Assembly: GCA_036927565.1 (NCBI GenBank)
Contig: JAYESD010000008.1
Location: 127,437,498-127,501,497, forward strand
Direction of reading: 5' to 3'
Length of the DNA: 64,000 nt
DNA from: Tuctoria greenei
Lineage: Eukaryota; Streptophyta; Magnoliopsida; Poales; Poaceae
A program made the translations under genes and the position numbers. Below, piece after piece: positions 9,737 to 21,974 of the stretch (position 1 is its first letter; the number at the start of each line of letters is the position of its first letter). The notes beneath the pieces are model-generated. The model saw only the letters and a program-made list of their open reading frames with translations. It was not told the origin of the DNA and made no database searches.

Positions 9737-12498
9737 TGTAACACCCTCATTTTCATGCATCATGCCCTACATACACTCATATACATGTTTAACATTAACC
9801 CACAACAAGAGGAACGAGTTTGAAATTGATTTGGAATAAAACCGCACTTAAAATGCAGGAAAGTGCGGACTAGTCCGATTTTGCTGAGGACTAGTCCGAT
9901 TTCTCTCTGACTAAAAACGGACTTGTCCGATTTTGTGCGGACTGGTCCGATATTCCAAGAATCCTTGAAAATTTGCTAAGCACATGGACTTTTCCAGACT
10001 AGTCCGGTGTTCTAGCGGACTTGTCCGTTTTCCTCTCTGTTTAAAGTCGGACTTGTCTGATTTCTGGCCAGACTTGTCCGATTTTCTATCTGGACGACTT
10101 CGGACTAGTCCAGCCCTTCTGAACTTGTCCGATATTTCGTGACTCTGAGTTGATCTTTCGTTTTATGACTTGTTTGTTGTGTTTAACATGAAGTGGGCCT
10201 AGGGACCTCGTGCCTAACTCTTTTAGGTCCCATGTGGGACTCTAAACCGGCCTCTACTCCTCTCAAACTCGAAATCCATCTAACCCTAGCCTCCACCTCT
10301 ATATAAACAACCCCACCCCTTGGATTGACATCTATTTGCCACTTTTCCACCCCACCCAAACCCTAGTTCGTGGAGAGCCACAACCAAGGAGGGAGGAGAA
10401 GATCCCAAGCAAGAAGAAGAAGAGGAGGAAACCAAAGAGGATCAAGATCTCCATCAACCTTTTGTTCTTCATCACCAATTCATCTCCAAGTTCATCACCA
10501 ACCCTAGATCACAAAGATCCAAGTGCTACCTCCAAGTTTCTTGATTCATTGGAGTTCTAAACACCTGGTATACCTTCTATTCTCTTTTCCTTACGTGAAC
10601 TCGACCCCTAATCTCCAAATTTACGTCGATCTAGAAAACCATAAATTTGCTGATCTCGCAGAGTGCGGACTTGTCCAGCTTCTAGCGGGCTAGTCCGATC
10701 TTTCTGGTTAAATTGTGTTGAATTAATTCTAAAAACTGACCTAATCAACTCCAAACCTGTATAAACTTTTTAAAAGCTATTAGAACTAGTTAATGATCAT
10801 TAAAAGCAATCTAGTAACAAGTTCTACCTTGCATTTGCATCAATCATGCATGTCATGACATATTGAGTAATATTTGTGCACTCTTTGATTGTGTTTCTTG
10901 TCTTGTATGTTTATTGTGTGGATTAGACGGATTTGCGCTAGAGAGTGCCGCGGAGGATCTACAGCACCAAGAGTTTGAAGGCTTTGACCCTAATCAATAG
11001 CAAGAGCAAGGCAAGTGTCCTTGAAGCATATTGATCCTATTTTAAAATAAATGTTTTGTTTGCAAAATTGCATGCTTGTGTCAATTTGATGGGAATCCTA
11101 CGATAGTAAGTTGACTAGTTTTGTTTAACCATCCTTGTCACCTAGAATGCATGGTAGAGAGTCGGGAAGGGCTTTTACCTTTTTGCTTCACTTAATCAAC
11201 TAGGATGGGAAACAACTATACCACTCAATTTAATTATGCATGGATGAGATTATGGTTAACATGAACTGGTTAAAAATGATATGGTAATGGGTGATCTAAG
11301 CAAGCCTGGTATGTGGATGGGTTGGATGTCATGGTGGTTTGTTTGCTTTAGATCTAAGGACCGGTTCATGCGAGAATAAGCCAGGACTACAGTGCCACAA
11401 CGAGGACAAGTATGGGTGCGGTGTAGCTGATTAATTAGGGCTTTGCCAGTGCTATTTGGACCATTATGGATGCTCGGGGAAGGGGTAGTCGGATTGGGTT
11501 TGTTGATGATTGGTGGGACTACCCTGGGATCCGAGTGGCTCAAGAGGGGGCCCTTGGTGGAAGATGTGCTCAGTTGGAGGCATCACCACTGGTGAAACCT
11601 CAGTGGGGTCTAAATAGGCTAGTAATCCCTTTGTAAAGGCTATTTTGTGATCTCTTGACCACACACCGATGGAAGTGTGAGACGGCATAGTAGAGGTTCT
11701 ATTCATCGAAAGGTGATGAAATCACAAACATGTGGGTAAAGTTGTACAAACTCTGCAGAGTGTGTCTAAAACTATCATGATAGCCGTGCTCCCGTTTATG
11801 AGCACCTGGACAACTTCCATGATTAGAGGAAACTTAGTACTGGGATGGTTATAGTTTGGTAATGGTTATGGTTGGTTGTGAATTTATTTCTGGTATTGAA
11901 TATGGTTATTGGCAATGGTGAAAACTGGAATTATTGATGATGGTAGTGAATTCAGATTGGTATCATAATATTACTTATGGTTATGATGGGTTTACTTCAC
12001 ATACTTGTAATATATTGCTTTTTAAATGTTTTAATGTACTTTTTAGCACTTTGCCATTATTATTGTCGTCATTTGAATCAGCCACCTGTCATACTTTCCA
12101 CACTTACTAAGTACGACATGTACTCACTCTTGCAATCCCCCCCCCCCCCCCAACAGTTGCAGGTAAGGATTGGGAGTTTAATGGCGATAATGCGGAGTTT
12201 TAGGCCATGTCTACCGTCAGCTTGCCTGTGGTGTTTTTGGAGTTGCCCTATCCCTTACGCTTAGTTTGCTTAGTTGCTTAATTAGTTTATTTCCGCTGGA
12301 TTAGTTGAACTTGTCATAAATATTCATTAGAGGTTGTATTTTAGGATAATATGGTTTGTGTAATAAAATTTGCTTAATTAATCTTGTTCTGTGGTAATTA
12401 TCTGTATATCGTTTGTGATTGCACTCGTGTATGTGTGATGAACATCCTGGGCGCACGTAGGGATTAGCTTGGTTCATTTTTCGGAATCGGGCGTCACA
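9737..12498 (+). repeat. Gypsy-1 3' LTR
   Basis: It mirrors the 5' LTR from TGTAACACC to GCGTCACA, with the palindrome array at about 9865-10140, TATA box at 10300-10307 and second palindrome pair at about 10665-10700. It has a C-homopolymer of about 16 at 12137-12152, longer than in the 5' copy. It is followed by ACCAT (12499-12503), then Copia-A reverse transcriptase sequence. Confidence 0.95.
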
Positions 12499-12503
12499 AC
12501 CAT

Positions 12504-13281
12504 AGGCAAACATCGTAGGCACCAAATGGATCTTTCAGAACAAGCAAGATGGAAATGGAGTTGTAACAAGAAACAAGGCACGACTTGTGGCAAAAGGTTA
12601 CTCACAAGTCGAAGGTTTGGATTTCGACGAAACTTTTGCTCTCGTAGCTAGACTTGAGTCCATTCGTATTTTATTGGCCTATGCTACTCACCACAATTTT
12701 AAGCTGTATCAAATGGCCATCAATAGCGCATTCCTCAACGGTCCCATCACGGAGGAAGTTTACGTGGAGCAGCCACTTGGATTTGAGGACCAAGAGTACC
12801 CCAACCATGTGTACAAACTGCAAAATAGCTCTCTATGGCCTCAAACAAGCTCCCATAGCATGGTATGAGTGCCTTAGGGATTTTCTCACTCAAAATGATT
12901 TTAAAATAGGAAAAGCTAATTATACATTGTTTATAAAACATTTTGATGGTCATCTATCCGTGTGTCAAATATATGTTGATGACATCATTTTTGGTTCTAC
13001 TGATAAATCTTTTTGTGAAGAATTTAGTAACATTATGATAGATAGATTCGAGATGTCAATGTTGGGCGAGTTGAAGTTCTTTTTGGGATTCCAAGTGAAG
13101 CAGCTGAAAGAGGGCACTTTTATTTGCCAAACTAAGTACATGCAGGACATCCTCAAAAAGTTCAATATGGACAAAGCCATGCCCATCAAGACCCCCATGG
13201 AAACTAATGGACATCTTGGCCACAACGAAGATGGTCCATATGTGGATCAACAGGTATATCAGTCTATGATTGGTTCACTAC
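12504..13281 (+). pseudogene. Copia-A reverse transcriptase fragment
   Basis: The RVT_2 reverse transcriptase of Ty1/copia elements is readable. Motifs are NKARLVAKGYSQVEGLDF near 12570-12625, the catalytic Y-V-D-D at 12972-12983, and the end of the domain with KTPMETNGHL. A frameshift falls near 12825, between HVYKL and ALYGLKQAP. The piece is bounded by the Gypsy-1 TSD on the left and CACTA-1 on the right, and continues at 22261. Confidence 0.92.
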
Positions 13282-13308
13282 CACTACAGGAATATCGATC
13301 ACTTACGT

Positions 13309-13690
13309 TGGCCATAGACGACGTAAGTAAGGCATAAACCGACGTAAGTAAGTTAATTACATCGGTTTTCCTTTAATTACGTCGGCGACTGGCCGACGTA
13401 GCGGTTTGGACGTAATTAAGGTAACTTACGTCGGCCACCGACGTAAGTTACCTTAATTACGTCGGTCTACAGCAGCCGACGTAAGTCACTTACCGGGATG
13501 GGCCTTGGGCTGGGCTGGAGTACATACGTCGGCCAAAGCATGCCGACGTAAGTTATGTGCCCTAACTTACATCGGTTAGCGCCAAACCGATGTAAGTTAA
13601 GTGGTTTAACTTACGTCGTTATGGTCTGACCGACGTAAGTTAAACTGGGCTAACTTACGTCGGCAATTCCATAGTCGACGTAAGTTAAGT
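13309..13690. repeat. CACTA-1 subterminal repeats, 3' side
   Basis: Repeated ACTTACGTCGGNN and CCGACGTAAGTTA units in both orientations, many as short palindromes. In En/Spm elements such subterminal motifs are bound by TNPA, so these are the presumed binding sites. Confidence 0.88.
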
Positions 13691-13840
13691 TTTTGATTTT
13701 TTTTTTTTAAATAGAAACTGACTACCTCGCTCGATGGCGAGAACACAGAACAGACAGATAACATATACACATCATAACAGTTACAAAATATAGTCCAAAA
13801 CATCGACAACAACACAATTTGCAAAATAAATTCCACCGGG

Positions 13841-16499
13841 CTACTCGCTAGCCCCTCCACTACCTCCGTGATCTTCTCGGCGTGTTCCCGAACCCTGCAG
13901 AAGAAACATAGTCACTAGTAAGCACTAATGTCAACTCAATGATAACATCAGAGTCCAATAACATCAGTGATAATGTTAGAGTTGGATTGCTTCACATTAA
14001 GTCATGCACCTGGGCTATCACAGAAGGTTTCAAGAGGTAATGTAGTGGTGTTTGATATTTTTTGACAGTCATGCTACATTACCTCTTGAAACCTTATGTG
14101 ATAGCCTAGGTGCATGACTTAATGTGAAGCAATCCAACTCTAACATTATGGTATTACCCACCAAAAGCTTGATTACACTTAACTTCCTCACCACTATAGG
14201 AATCAATATCTGACAAGTCATCAAGATCTACCTCTATGTTCCACCTCCTTATCTCTCTATGTAAAATACTAAAATGGATACAACAATATTAAAGAGAGAG
14301 TTTATCACCTGCTCTGGTGTCTGCTGCAACGGAAGCGTAGGAATCTCGATATCCTGATTGCTGTGTCGAGCAAGAGCCTGCCATTGCAAAATATTAGATG
14401 ATATATGTTATTGATGTGCTGTGAAATTTAACTACGGTACTTTAAATTACTTACCGCCACCCCTGCTTGCATCTGGGCCATCATTAAGGATGTCCTCTGC
14501 TGCTCCTCCCTTGCCTCCGCTCTCGTCCTCTCCAGCTCTGCCTGGGTTTGCCTCAGCGTCTCCCTCATGGCCTGGAGCTCCAGCTGGGTCTGCGAGAGAC
14601 GACCACTGGTCCCAACGGTCGAAGCCTACGATGATGAAGCGCCTCTCAAAGGTCGTGTCGACCTCGAGTCGACAACTCTATCAAAAATGGCAAACCTACA
14701 AAAGAATGAAAACGCTAAGTAGAAGAAGATTAATTGAAAAAGAAATGAAACACACGAAGATCTCACCGTCCGTGGGCCTTCCCGCCTCCGCTTGCGTACG
14801 CGGCTTGGGGGTCGATTGGCGCGCTTTCCCAATCGTAATCTGCACCGTGTATCTTCGCGACCTCCTGCGCGTACTTTGTCTACAAAACAAATAAATCTTG
14901 TAAGCATGTCAATAATAGTATTAGTGATAAAGAAATTAATGAATTTCGAAAACTTACTAGTCGGTCGGCTGCGACCTGACTACACTGCCCTGGCTGAGAA
15001 GGGTCACTTCCCTTGTGACCTCTCTTCCAAACCTGGGTCGGGGTCGGCTCATGACCCATCTCTCGCTCCTGTACAGCCTTGTTAGTGAGATAAATAATAT
15101 ATTAGGAAGACATAAATAAAATAAAAAGGTACTTACCATGCGTTTAGCCAAACGCAAGTAGCCGTCACCGCCATAGTTGTGCTTGCCCTCGGACCCCATG
15201 CGGCACTGTCTAGCCTTTGTGGACTTGTTGATGAAAGCGTCGCTAGCCCAGTACCGACAGAGAGCTAAGTACGCCTCGATGTTACCTTGTAACCAGGAAA
15301 TACTAACCTGCACATATTTCATTTTTCATCAACGCAGTTAACATACGTAAATATTGTAAATATTTAACAATACTAAAAACTTACCTCCGCGTACTGCTCC
15401 TCTGTCAAGTACGAGTCGGAGTCCTTCCTAAATACACACCTTTGCTGCTCCTGCTCCTGCTCCCTGGGGTGCCGCTTGTAGTACGCGTTGACGGCCTGAA
15501 TCTGGGCATACGACAACGCCGCCATCATGAGCTTCCAAGCGTTGTAATGGAACACGCGTCTCGCGTGGTCCTCCATGCCCGGTTCCTCTACTTGGTACCT
15601 CAGCTTTAAGCAAACAAATATTTAAGTGATATGCATTAAGAATTCAAACGAGATGAAAAAATGAAACAGTTAAACTTACCATAAAATCGTGCCACACGGC
15701 TCCCTGAACCGTGCCGTGCACCAGGTGAGAGACCCGAGCGTAGTCATCCCATGACAGGGCAGGAAAACCGTCAATTACACTGGGGTAGTGCAACTTGACG
15801 ATAGCACCGAGGACACTGTTAACCTGCCTGTGGTGCTTCTCGGCCCCCGTGAATGAAAAGTCGCACCAACATCTACAAAATATATTAAATCATTAAGTAA
15901 AGGAAAACAACATCTAATATTTAATATACTATATACAGTATTTATACCTGTCTCCAACAGGACGGATCGTGGTCCGCTGAGTAGTAACCGGAGGAGGAGC
16001 CGCAAAGTGGGTCCTCCTCTTCCGTCGCCTCTGTTTTGACGATGTCGCGTCTTGTGACCCTGAAGGCTCTGCGGAACCCCCGGAGCCTCCAGGAAGGCTA
16101 GTGGTAGCTGGCTGCACAAGGAGGCTAGCGCTAGCCGTCTCCGAAGGGAGGCTAGCGCTAGAGGGCTCCTATAGTGGCCCCCTAGCCTCTGAGTCGGGCT
16201 CCTATAGCGTCCCCCTAGCCTCTGACTCTGACTCTGACTCAAAAGTCTCTGAGTCAGACTGCACAAAAGGAAAAGATTGACAATTAATAATTAATAACAA
16301 TTGCAATTTCAAAAATAACTTTATTGTAACTAAAATTTACCTCTATCCGCTGAAAGCACACGACAGCTGAGATGGGAGTGTGTGCCAGAAAGAGGGAACG
16401 TCGGCTAGAAAGGAACGAGCTCCCTGAGCAAGTGTCTCCTAGCGGCTCAAACCCTCTCACTGGCTTCCCCCTCCCCTTCCCCTTCCCCTTTGACGACAT
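13841..16499 (-). CDS. CACTA-1 TNPA-like accessory transposase (Transposase_24)
   Basis: The gene starts at 16499 (MSSKGKGKGRGKPVRG) and runs leftward through several exons. Recognisable coding blocks are about 16266-15955 (Ser/Glu-rich then basic), 15880-15680 (WCDFSFTGAEKHH, HYPSVIDG), 15600-15385 (NAWKLMMAALSYAQIQA), 15309-15138 (CRYWASDAFINKSTKARQ), 15080-14960 (QVWKRGHKG), 14880-14768 (ending in the SGGGKAHGR type motif of PF03004), a coiled-coil exon 14695-14455, a short exon near 14375-14310, and a last exon ending at the stop 13841-13843 in a Gly/Ser-rich tail. Such proteins bind subterminal repeats. Stops inside two exons (near 16190-16150 and 14617) suggest it is damaged or that my exon borders are off. 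The start lies 79 bp from the transposase stop, so one alternatively spliced transcript, as in En/Spm, is plausible. Confidence 0.72.
13970..14149. repeat. Near-perfect foldback in CACTA-1 intron (MIRNA-like or MITE)
   Basis: Left arm 13970-14045 and right arm 14074-14149 are reverse complements at 74 of 76 positions (mismatches are one G/A and one G/T). The loop is 28 nt. The foldback lies between the last two exons of the TNPA-like gene. One strand of the left arm is open in a reading frame (containing SHAPGLSQKV), which could mean the arms derive from a coding sequence, but I do not recognise it. The size and pairing fit either a young miRNA/siRNA hairpin or a small inverted-repeat transposon. 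No clear TSD is visible. Confidence 0.9.
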
Positions 16500-16577
16500 C
16501 CTGTTGCAAGGAATAAATGATTAATATGCAAAGATAATATACAAAATTAATGTTAAATTAGTGAATAAAACGTTACT

Positions 16578-19500
16578 TCAAAATTCATCAACATCACGAT
16601 CATGCACCCTACTCCTTAAACCAGCCCATAGATCTTCTTCTTTCGCATATCGTTTTTGTTTGCTCAAATCAGCAGGTTCGACTATGTCATCGATATCTTC
16701 AGTTTCTGAATCTGATTCTGTTTCCGCTTCTGTGCCAGCCTCGATATCTTGAGCGTCTCCAACTAAGTTATCGAGTTCTACACCGAGCTCGACTGAGAAG
16801 GAGTCTGGCAACTCTTCCTCTTGGTAGACACAATCAACCTCAGCTTCGTCGTGGTAATCATCGTCTCCTGGAGCGTATAACCGCTCACGAGGATTCACCT
16901 TATGTACCACCCACCAAGCTTTGAATTTATTGCATGGATAAGGTAGAGAGTACACTTGCTCTACTTGGTGTGCAAGAACTAATGAATCGGATCCTTTCAA
17001 CCGTTCCTTGTGTTTTACTTCGACCATGCCAAATTCGTTTACTCGAATTCCACGAATGGAATCAAACCATTCGCAGTCAAAGAATACCGCTCGAATTGGC
17101 TTGTTTGCGACAAAAGTGTATTCAAGGATTTCTTTAATAATACCGTAGTACTGGGTTTCATGATCTTGCGAATCGATTGCCCTCATCACAACTCCGGTAT
17201 TACATGTTGTCGCGAGAGGATGAAGAGATTCAAATTGAGTTGTATGGAATCGAAAGCCATTGACATCATATCGACCATAGCTTCTAACATTAACCACTCC
17301 ACGGGATAGTTGTCGCAAATCTTCATGGACGTTGGCATCTTTTTGGCACTGTCCAAGATATGGAGTTATTAGAAAACGTAAGCATTCTTAAGTTATAAGA
17401 AAACATTTTTAACATTTATTAGTTATCGAGAAAACGTTACATGATCTCGAAACCAGGAGAGAAAATTAGATCCCTCGTTTATTCCGTCCCGTCGAATATG
17501 TTCTATTTGCTTGCTCATGGGTTGATGTCTATGTCTCCAATTTTTCTTGTCGAACATACTACACGACAAACAGAACCTTTTAGAATACATGTGTCGGAAA
17601 AGATGATGAAAAGCATAAGTGTAGGAGAAACACTTACTTGAAATATTCATTCATTTCTTCTATATTAGTGTACATGTAGAAGAATGCAGCACGCATTTCT
17701 TTTTCGCTAACATCATACGAAGTGTAACTACCAACAGTAGTTCCTCTTGTTGCAAAAATGGAGAGATCGCTACAAGGAGGTTGCTCATCTATATTGTATC
17801 GCATTACTGAAGTATTAACATTGTTTTCCTCTGCAAAGTAAACACTTGAGAAGTATCCTACTTCCTTAAGAGTAAAAGCTTCGGCGATGCAACCTTCAAC
17901 CCTTGCCCTATTACCAACCATTAGTTTCAAATATCTAAGTGATATTTCAATATGATACATCCACCTATATTACACGGGACCGCCCACTTTCGCTTCAAAT
18001 GGAAGATGAATTAAGAGATGTTGCATTGGATTGAAAAATCTTGGAGGAAATTTTTTTTCCATCTTACACAAAAGTACCAGAACCTCCTTTTCCAATTTAG
18101 TCATCATCTCTGGCGTGATTTCTTTAGCACAGAGTTGACTATAGAAGTGGCTAAGGTCGGCTAACACCTTCCACACTTCATCGTCAAAATAGCCTCGAAA
18201 CATAATAGGCAGAAGCCTTTCCATGATTATGTGATAATCATGACTCTTCAACCCAATGAGCTTTCCCGTTTTCACATTCACGGCTCGTCTCAGACTAGCT
18301 GCATAACCATCTGGGAATTTCAACCTTTGCAACCATTCGAGAACTTCTTTTTTTTTTCTTTAGGTTGAAGACAGAAAGGACTGCGTGGTTTACCACCATT
18401 TTCGGAGAGCTCAAGAGTTTGACGGTTACAAAGCTCGGCAAGATCCTTTAGAACCTTTAAATTGTCTTTTGTTATGCCCGTCATGTCCATGCATGTGCTT
18501 ATGATACATTCGGCCATGTTACGCTCTTGATGCATAACATCAATGGTGTGCCTTAGAATCAACGACTTCACATACGGTAACTCCCAAAGTCCACATATGT
18601 GAGTCCAATTCTGTTTGTCTCCGTAACCTTCAAAATATCCAGGACGACCTTCATCTGGCACCAATTTTTCCAACATATCAGATATTTCTGACCCGTCAAG
18701 ACGTTTCGGTGGTCCTTTAGTGACAACGGTGTTCTTTCTGAAGATATTCCTCTGTTCTAAACAAGTGATTCAGAGGTAGCCAACGTCTATGAAAATCGAA
18801 GTAAGATATCTTGCCTCCATGGGTAAGTCAAAAGCAATCGGTATCCGAGGCACATATCGGACACGTCAACCGACCATGAGTGCTCCATCCAGAAAACATG
18901 TCGTATGCTGTAAAATCATGAACGGACCACAAATAAGCAGCTCGGAGGTTGAATTTCTATTTCTTGTAACAGTCGTACGCTTCGACTCCTGTCCACAACA
19001 TTTTCAACTCTTCGATCAATGGTTTCAACATCACGTTGAGACGTGACCCAAGATGATCTGGCCCAGGTACAATGAGGCTAAGAAACATAAACTCATTCTT
19101 CATGCAAAAACTCGGTGGAAGATTGTACGGAATGACAAAGACGGGCCAACAGGAGTATGGTGGGCATTTGTGCTGAACGGCGTGAACCCATCTGTCGCCA
19201 ACCCGATGCGAACATTTCTCGCTTCACGAGCGAATTCTGGGTCGAACCGGTCCAGAGCCTTCCATGCCTCACCATCGGGCGGGTGCGTCATGACTCCATT
19301 GTTCTCACGCTCACCTTCTTTGTGCCATCTCATGTGTCTGGCCGTTTTTTTTTGATAGGAACCGCCGCTTCAACCTCGGTGTCACAGGTAAGTAACGAAG
19401 CTACTTACGTGTGACTTCCGTCGTCACTGTATTACCATCGCTATTAACAACTTCGACAAACCTCGGTTGACCATATTTCAAACATTTGTTCTCATTGGCA

Positions 19501-20156
19501 TGCTCTCTCCAGAAAAGCATGCAGTTGTCCAGACACACATCAATCTTTTCGTGCTTCATCCCGAGACCAGAAAGAATTTTCTTCGAGTTGTACATATCCT
19601 TAGGCACTTTGTTGGGTTGTGGAAGGGCATCTTTGAACAAATTCATGAGCATGTTGTAACAATTGTTAGAAAACAAGAACTTAGACTTAATTACCATAAG
19701 TCTAGTCACAAAATTGAGGATTGACATTTTAGTGTGTTCATGCATAGCCTCTTCTGAATCATTGAGACGTTTGAAGAACTCTTTAACCTCTGCTGTTTGA
19801 GTATCTTCTATAAGCTCTTGTCGTCTAGCTTCCAGCATCTCATCCATCATATCAACCTCTTGAGCATCATCATTGTCCGCTTCCACTTCTTGTACAGCTT
19901 GAGAAGCTGTCTCGCCGTGGAAGTTCCACAACTCATAATGTGACACGTAACCGTTTTGACACAAGTGCAACGTAAGTTCCACTTTGTCCAAAAACATTCC
20001 GTTTCGGCATTTCGTACATGGGCACCGCGCCTTATCGCTATTTGACAACAAAAAAGCTCATTCCACAAAAGCTTATGTCTTGGCGTACCACTCATCTGAG
20101 TGACCACTAGTTCTGCTCTTCCAACCAGTGTACATCCAACTACGATCTTCGCCCAT
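16578..20156 (-). pseudogene. CACTA-1 TNPD-type transposase
   Basis: The start at 20156 gives MGEDRSWMYTGWKSR, the characteristic N-terminus with a zinc-binding CPCTKCRN motif near 20025. The Transposase_21 core follows in pieces: MRWHKEG and FGPATDGF-like segments near 19333-19160, KNWTHICGLWELPYVKSLI-like and HTIDVMHQERN motifs at 18676-18500. Then come a DUF4218-type block (ERLLPIMFRGYF, HLLIHLPFEAKVGGPV, 18240-17975) and a DUF4216-type C-terminal block (VNVRSYGRYDVNGFRF, YGIIKEILEY) ending in an acidic tail at 16578. It catalyses element excision and insertion. A TAA near 20075 and a stop/frameshift around 19330-18680 make the present copy look non-functional unless introns explain some of them. 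Confidence 0.88.
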
Positions 20157-20260
20157 GTTTGACTCTGCGGTTTAATGCGAAAGAAATTGCCGTTAATGTA
20201 TTGTTATGTTATGTGGTCACGGCCCTACAACCTAGGCATATAGATCCTAAACCCACCCAA

Positions 20261-20452
20261 GAGTGACCGAGCGGAGCATGCTCATGACGAGACGCGTGAT
20301 CTGGATTCGAACAAAATTTCAGCAGCATAACCCCGCTGTTCTCCACTGCACGCCCAAAAATGGTGCAGTAGAGAACAACAGGGTTACGCCGCCGAAATCT
20401 CGTCCAAATCCGGACCCGCGTCTCGTCACAAGCCACGCCTCCTCGGTCACTC
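20261..20452. repeat. Imperfect inverted repeat upstream of CACTA-1 transposase
   Basis: Arms 20261-20352 and about 20362-20452 pair at roughly 80 per cent by eye, beginning GAGTGACCGAG and ending CTCGGTCACTC, with a loop of about 10 nt. It lies about 100 bp upstream of the transposase start, within a presumed leader or intron. It could be a small inserted foldback or part of the element. Confidence 0.8.
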
Positions 20453-20486
20453 CGAGGCTGTCCAAAACGGGACAATTCTGAACCTG

Positions 20487-20519
20487 CACGTCTCACATGC
20501 CAATGGCATGTGAGATGTG
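20487..20519. repeat. Short palindrome CTCACATGCC/GGCATGTGAG
   Basis: A 15-bp arm pairs with its complement at 14 of 15 positions across a 3-nt loop. It sits 35 bp from the larger inverted repeat. Function is unknown. Confidence 0.8.
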
Positions 20520-21138
20520 CCGATCCGAAATGGGTAATACATTGCTATAGGTTACGTTACTCATTTTCATTTTGAGGTCATTTAAGAGTGAGGAAAGAAC
20601 TAGAGAAAGACTGAGAGGAAAGTTGGTCTTAGATGACAATTCCACATCCATTTCCACTGTCCACACAATCGCGGGTCATTAAAGTTCTCAAGGTTGTAAC
20701 GCGACATAAGGCGACGGATCCCCCTGCTCCCGCGGCGCCAGCTTTCCCTGCTGCCGCCGGCTTCCCTGGCCACCGCCGCCTTACCCTAGAAAGCAAGGCA
20801 ACAGGGACGCCTTACGATGCCGGAGAGCCTTACCGCTTTAGCGTCGCTTTAGCGATGCTAAAGCGACGCCTTAATAACTATGTTCAACGACAAAATATAC
20901 CGCGTTTCTCAGTTCACCACCGGCGCGAGCTTCTTTTGTGTGCCGCCCACCGCCTCGAGCTCCTCTCAGTGCGAACTCCTCCGCATGCTGCATGACGCAC
21001 CAAGCCGCGCCGCCGCCCCGATCTCCTCTGCTCACCCCTACACACGACCCACAGTTTCTCTCTCTCTCTCTTGGAGCTACCGGCGACGCCGTGGCACTCG
21101 ACAGTCGGCCGCCCCCGACGCTGCCCTCCTCATGGTGC
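20520..21138. other. CACTA-1 interval without a recognised gene
   Basis: Mixed GC-rich sequence. 20690-20885 contains AAGGCGAC-type and GCTAAAGCGACGCC-type repeats ending in TTAATAACTATG, which could be a small non-autonomous insertion, but I cannot define ends or a TSD. Open frames on both strands near 20630-21150 are compositional and match nothing I know. Confidence 0.4.
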
Positions 21139-21480
21139 AATTAACCACTTAAGAATAAATAGATAAACCACTTGAGCATAAATAAATGCATAAGCAAATT
21201 AACAACTTAAATAAACCAATTAAGCATAATTATACAAATTTAAGCAATTTAAGCATAATTAAACATAATTAAATAAACCACCTAAGCATAATTAAGCAAA
21301 TTAAGCAAAAATAAGCAAATTAAGCATAATAAAATAAACCACTTAAGCTTAATTATGCATAATTAAGCAAATTAAGCATAATAAATAAACCACTTAAGCA
21401 TATTTAGGCAAATTAACCACTTAACCATAATTAAATAAATAGTTAAGCAAGCACTGCCATCATAGAATCACTTGAGCAAT
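21139..21480. repeat. AT-rich degenerate tandem repeat
   Basis: Reiterated AATTAAGCATAATTA, AAATAAACCACTTAAGC and similar units for about 340 bp. No coding potential. Confidence 0.85.
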
Positions 21481-21589
21481 AAAACACGACATTAAGCTAA
21501 CAATTATAAGGCTACAACGATAGCATAACAAGTATTTGAAAGCACTGAAGTCCGAATTGAAGTGTGTACCTAGTGATCGACGGGTGCCG

Positions 21590-21960
21590 ACGGACGGACG
21601 GCCGGTGGCGAGCTGGCAGCGAGGGCGCAGGGGCAGCGGGGCCGGGGGCGGGCCGGCAGCGGCAGCACAGGGGCGGCGGGGGCGGGCCGGTAGCGGCGGC
21701 GCAGCGGCGACGGGGCCGGGCGGTGGCTGGGGCGCGGAGGCGAGCCGGCAGGGCGGCTCGGGGTCAGGGCTGCTCGGGGCCGGGGCGGCACTATGGGGGC
21801 GGGGCCGCGGGCGGGAGCAGGGGTGGCGGTCGGGCGGCGACGGCGGGGTGGCGTGCCGGCGGCGGGGCGGCGACGGCGGGTAGGCGGCGGGGCGGGTCGG
21901 GGTCGGCGGCGGCGGTTGGGAAACGAAGCAGCGCGCGTGAAATGAAACAGGCGCGCACCA
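21590..21960 (-). promoter_or_regulatory. GC-rich leader of CACTA-1 (Spm downstream-control-region-like)
   Basis: A strongly GC-rich, CpG-dense block with many G-runs on the plus strand (C-rich on the transcribed strand). It lies just inside the right-hand subterminal repeats, that is, at the start of the minus-strand transcription unit. In maize Spm the untranslated first exon is a GC-rich block in the same position, whose methylation controls the element. The long open frames here are composition artefacts. Confidence 0.6.
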
Positions 21961-21974
21961 CTCGCGCGGTTAGG

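Larger units (their letters stand above)
2161..12498 (+). mobile_element. Gypsy-1: full-length chromodomain Ty3/gypsy element (Tekay/Del-like)
   Basis: The element has two LTRs (2161-4905 and 9737-12498), a primer-binding site, gag-pol and a polypurine tract. It is flanked by the perfect 5-bp TSD ACCAT at 2156-2160 and 12499-12503. LTRs begin TGTAACACC and end GTCACA. Domain order PR-RT-RNaseH-IN and a C-terminal chromodomain-like segment place it among chromoviruses. LTRs of about 2.75 kb fit the Tekay/Del clade. The two LTRs are highly similar by eye; one clear difference is a 26-bp-scale indel near 10930-10956. Gag-pol is broken by several stops and frameshifts, so it is non-autonomous now. 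A solo LTR (23146-25939) and a diverged LTR fragment (54001 onward) of related type are present in the window. Confidence 0.93.

Noticed and set aside
13970..14149. Identification of the foldback as the rice miR820 precursor
   Set aside because: I do not see the miR820 mature sequence, as I recall it, in either arm; only the setting (CACTA-borne hairpin) is similar.
14421..14894. Plus-strand 157-residue open frame
   Set aside because: It is antisense to exons of the TNPA-like gene, whose minus-strand reading gives coherent family motifs.
20690..20885. MITE ending in TTAATAACTATG
   Set aside because: Internal GGCGAC/GCGACGCC repeats are suggestive, but the putative terminal repeats match poorly and no TSD could be found.
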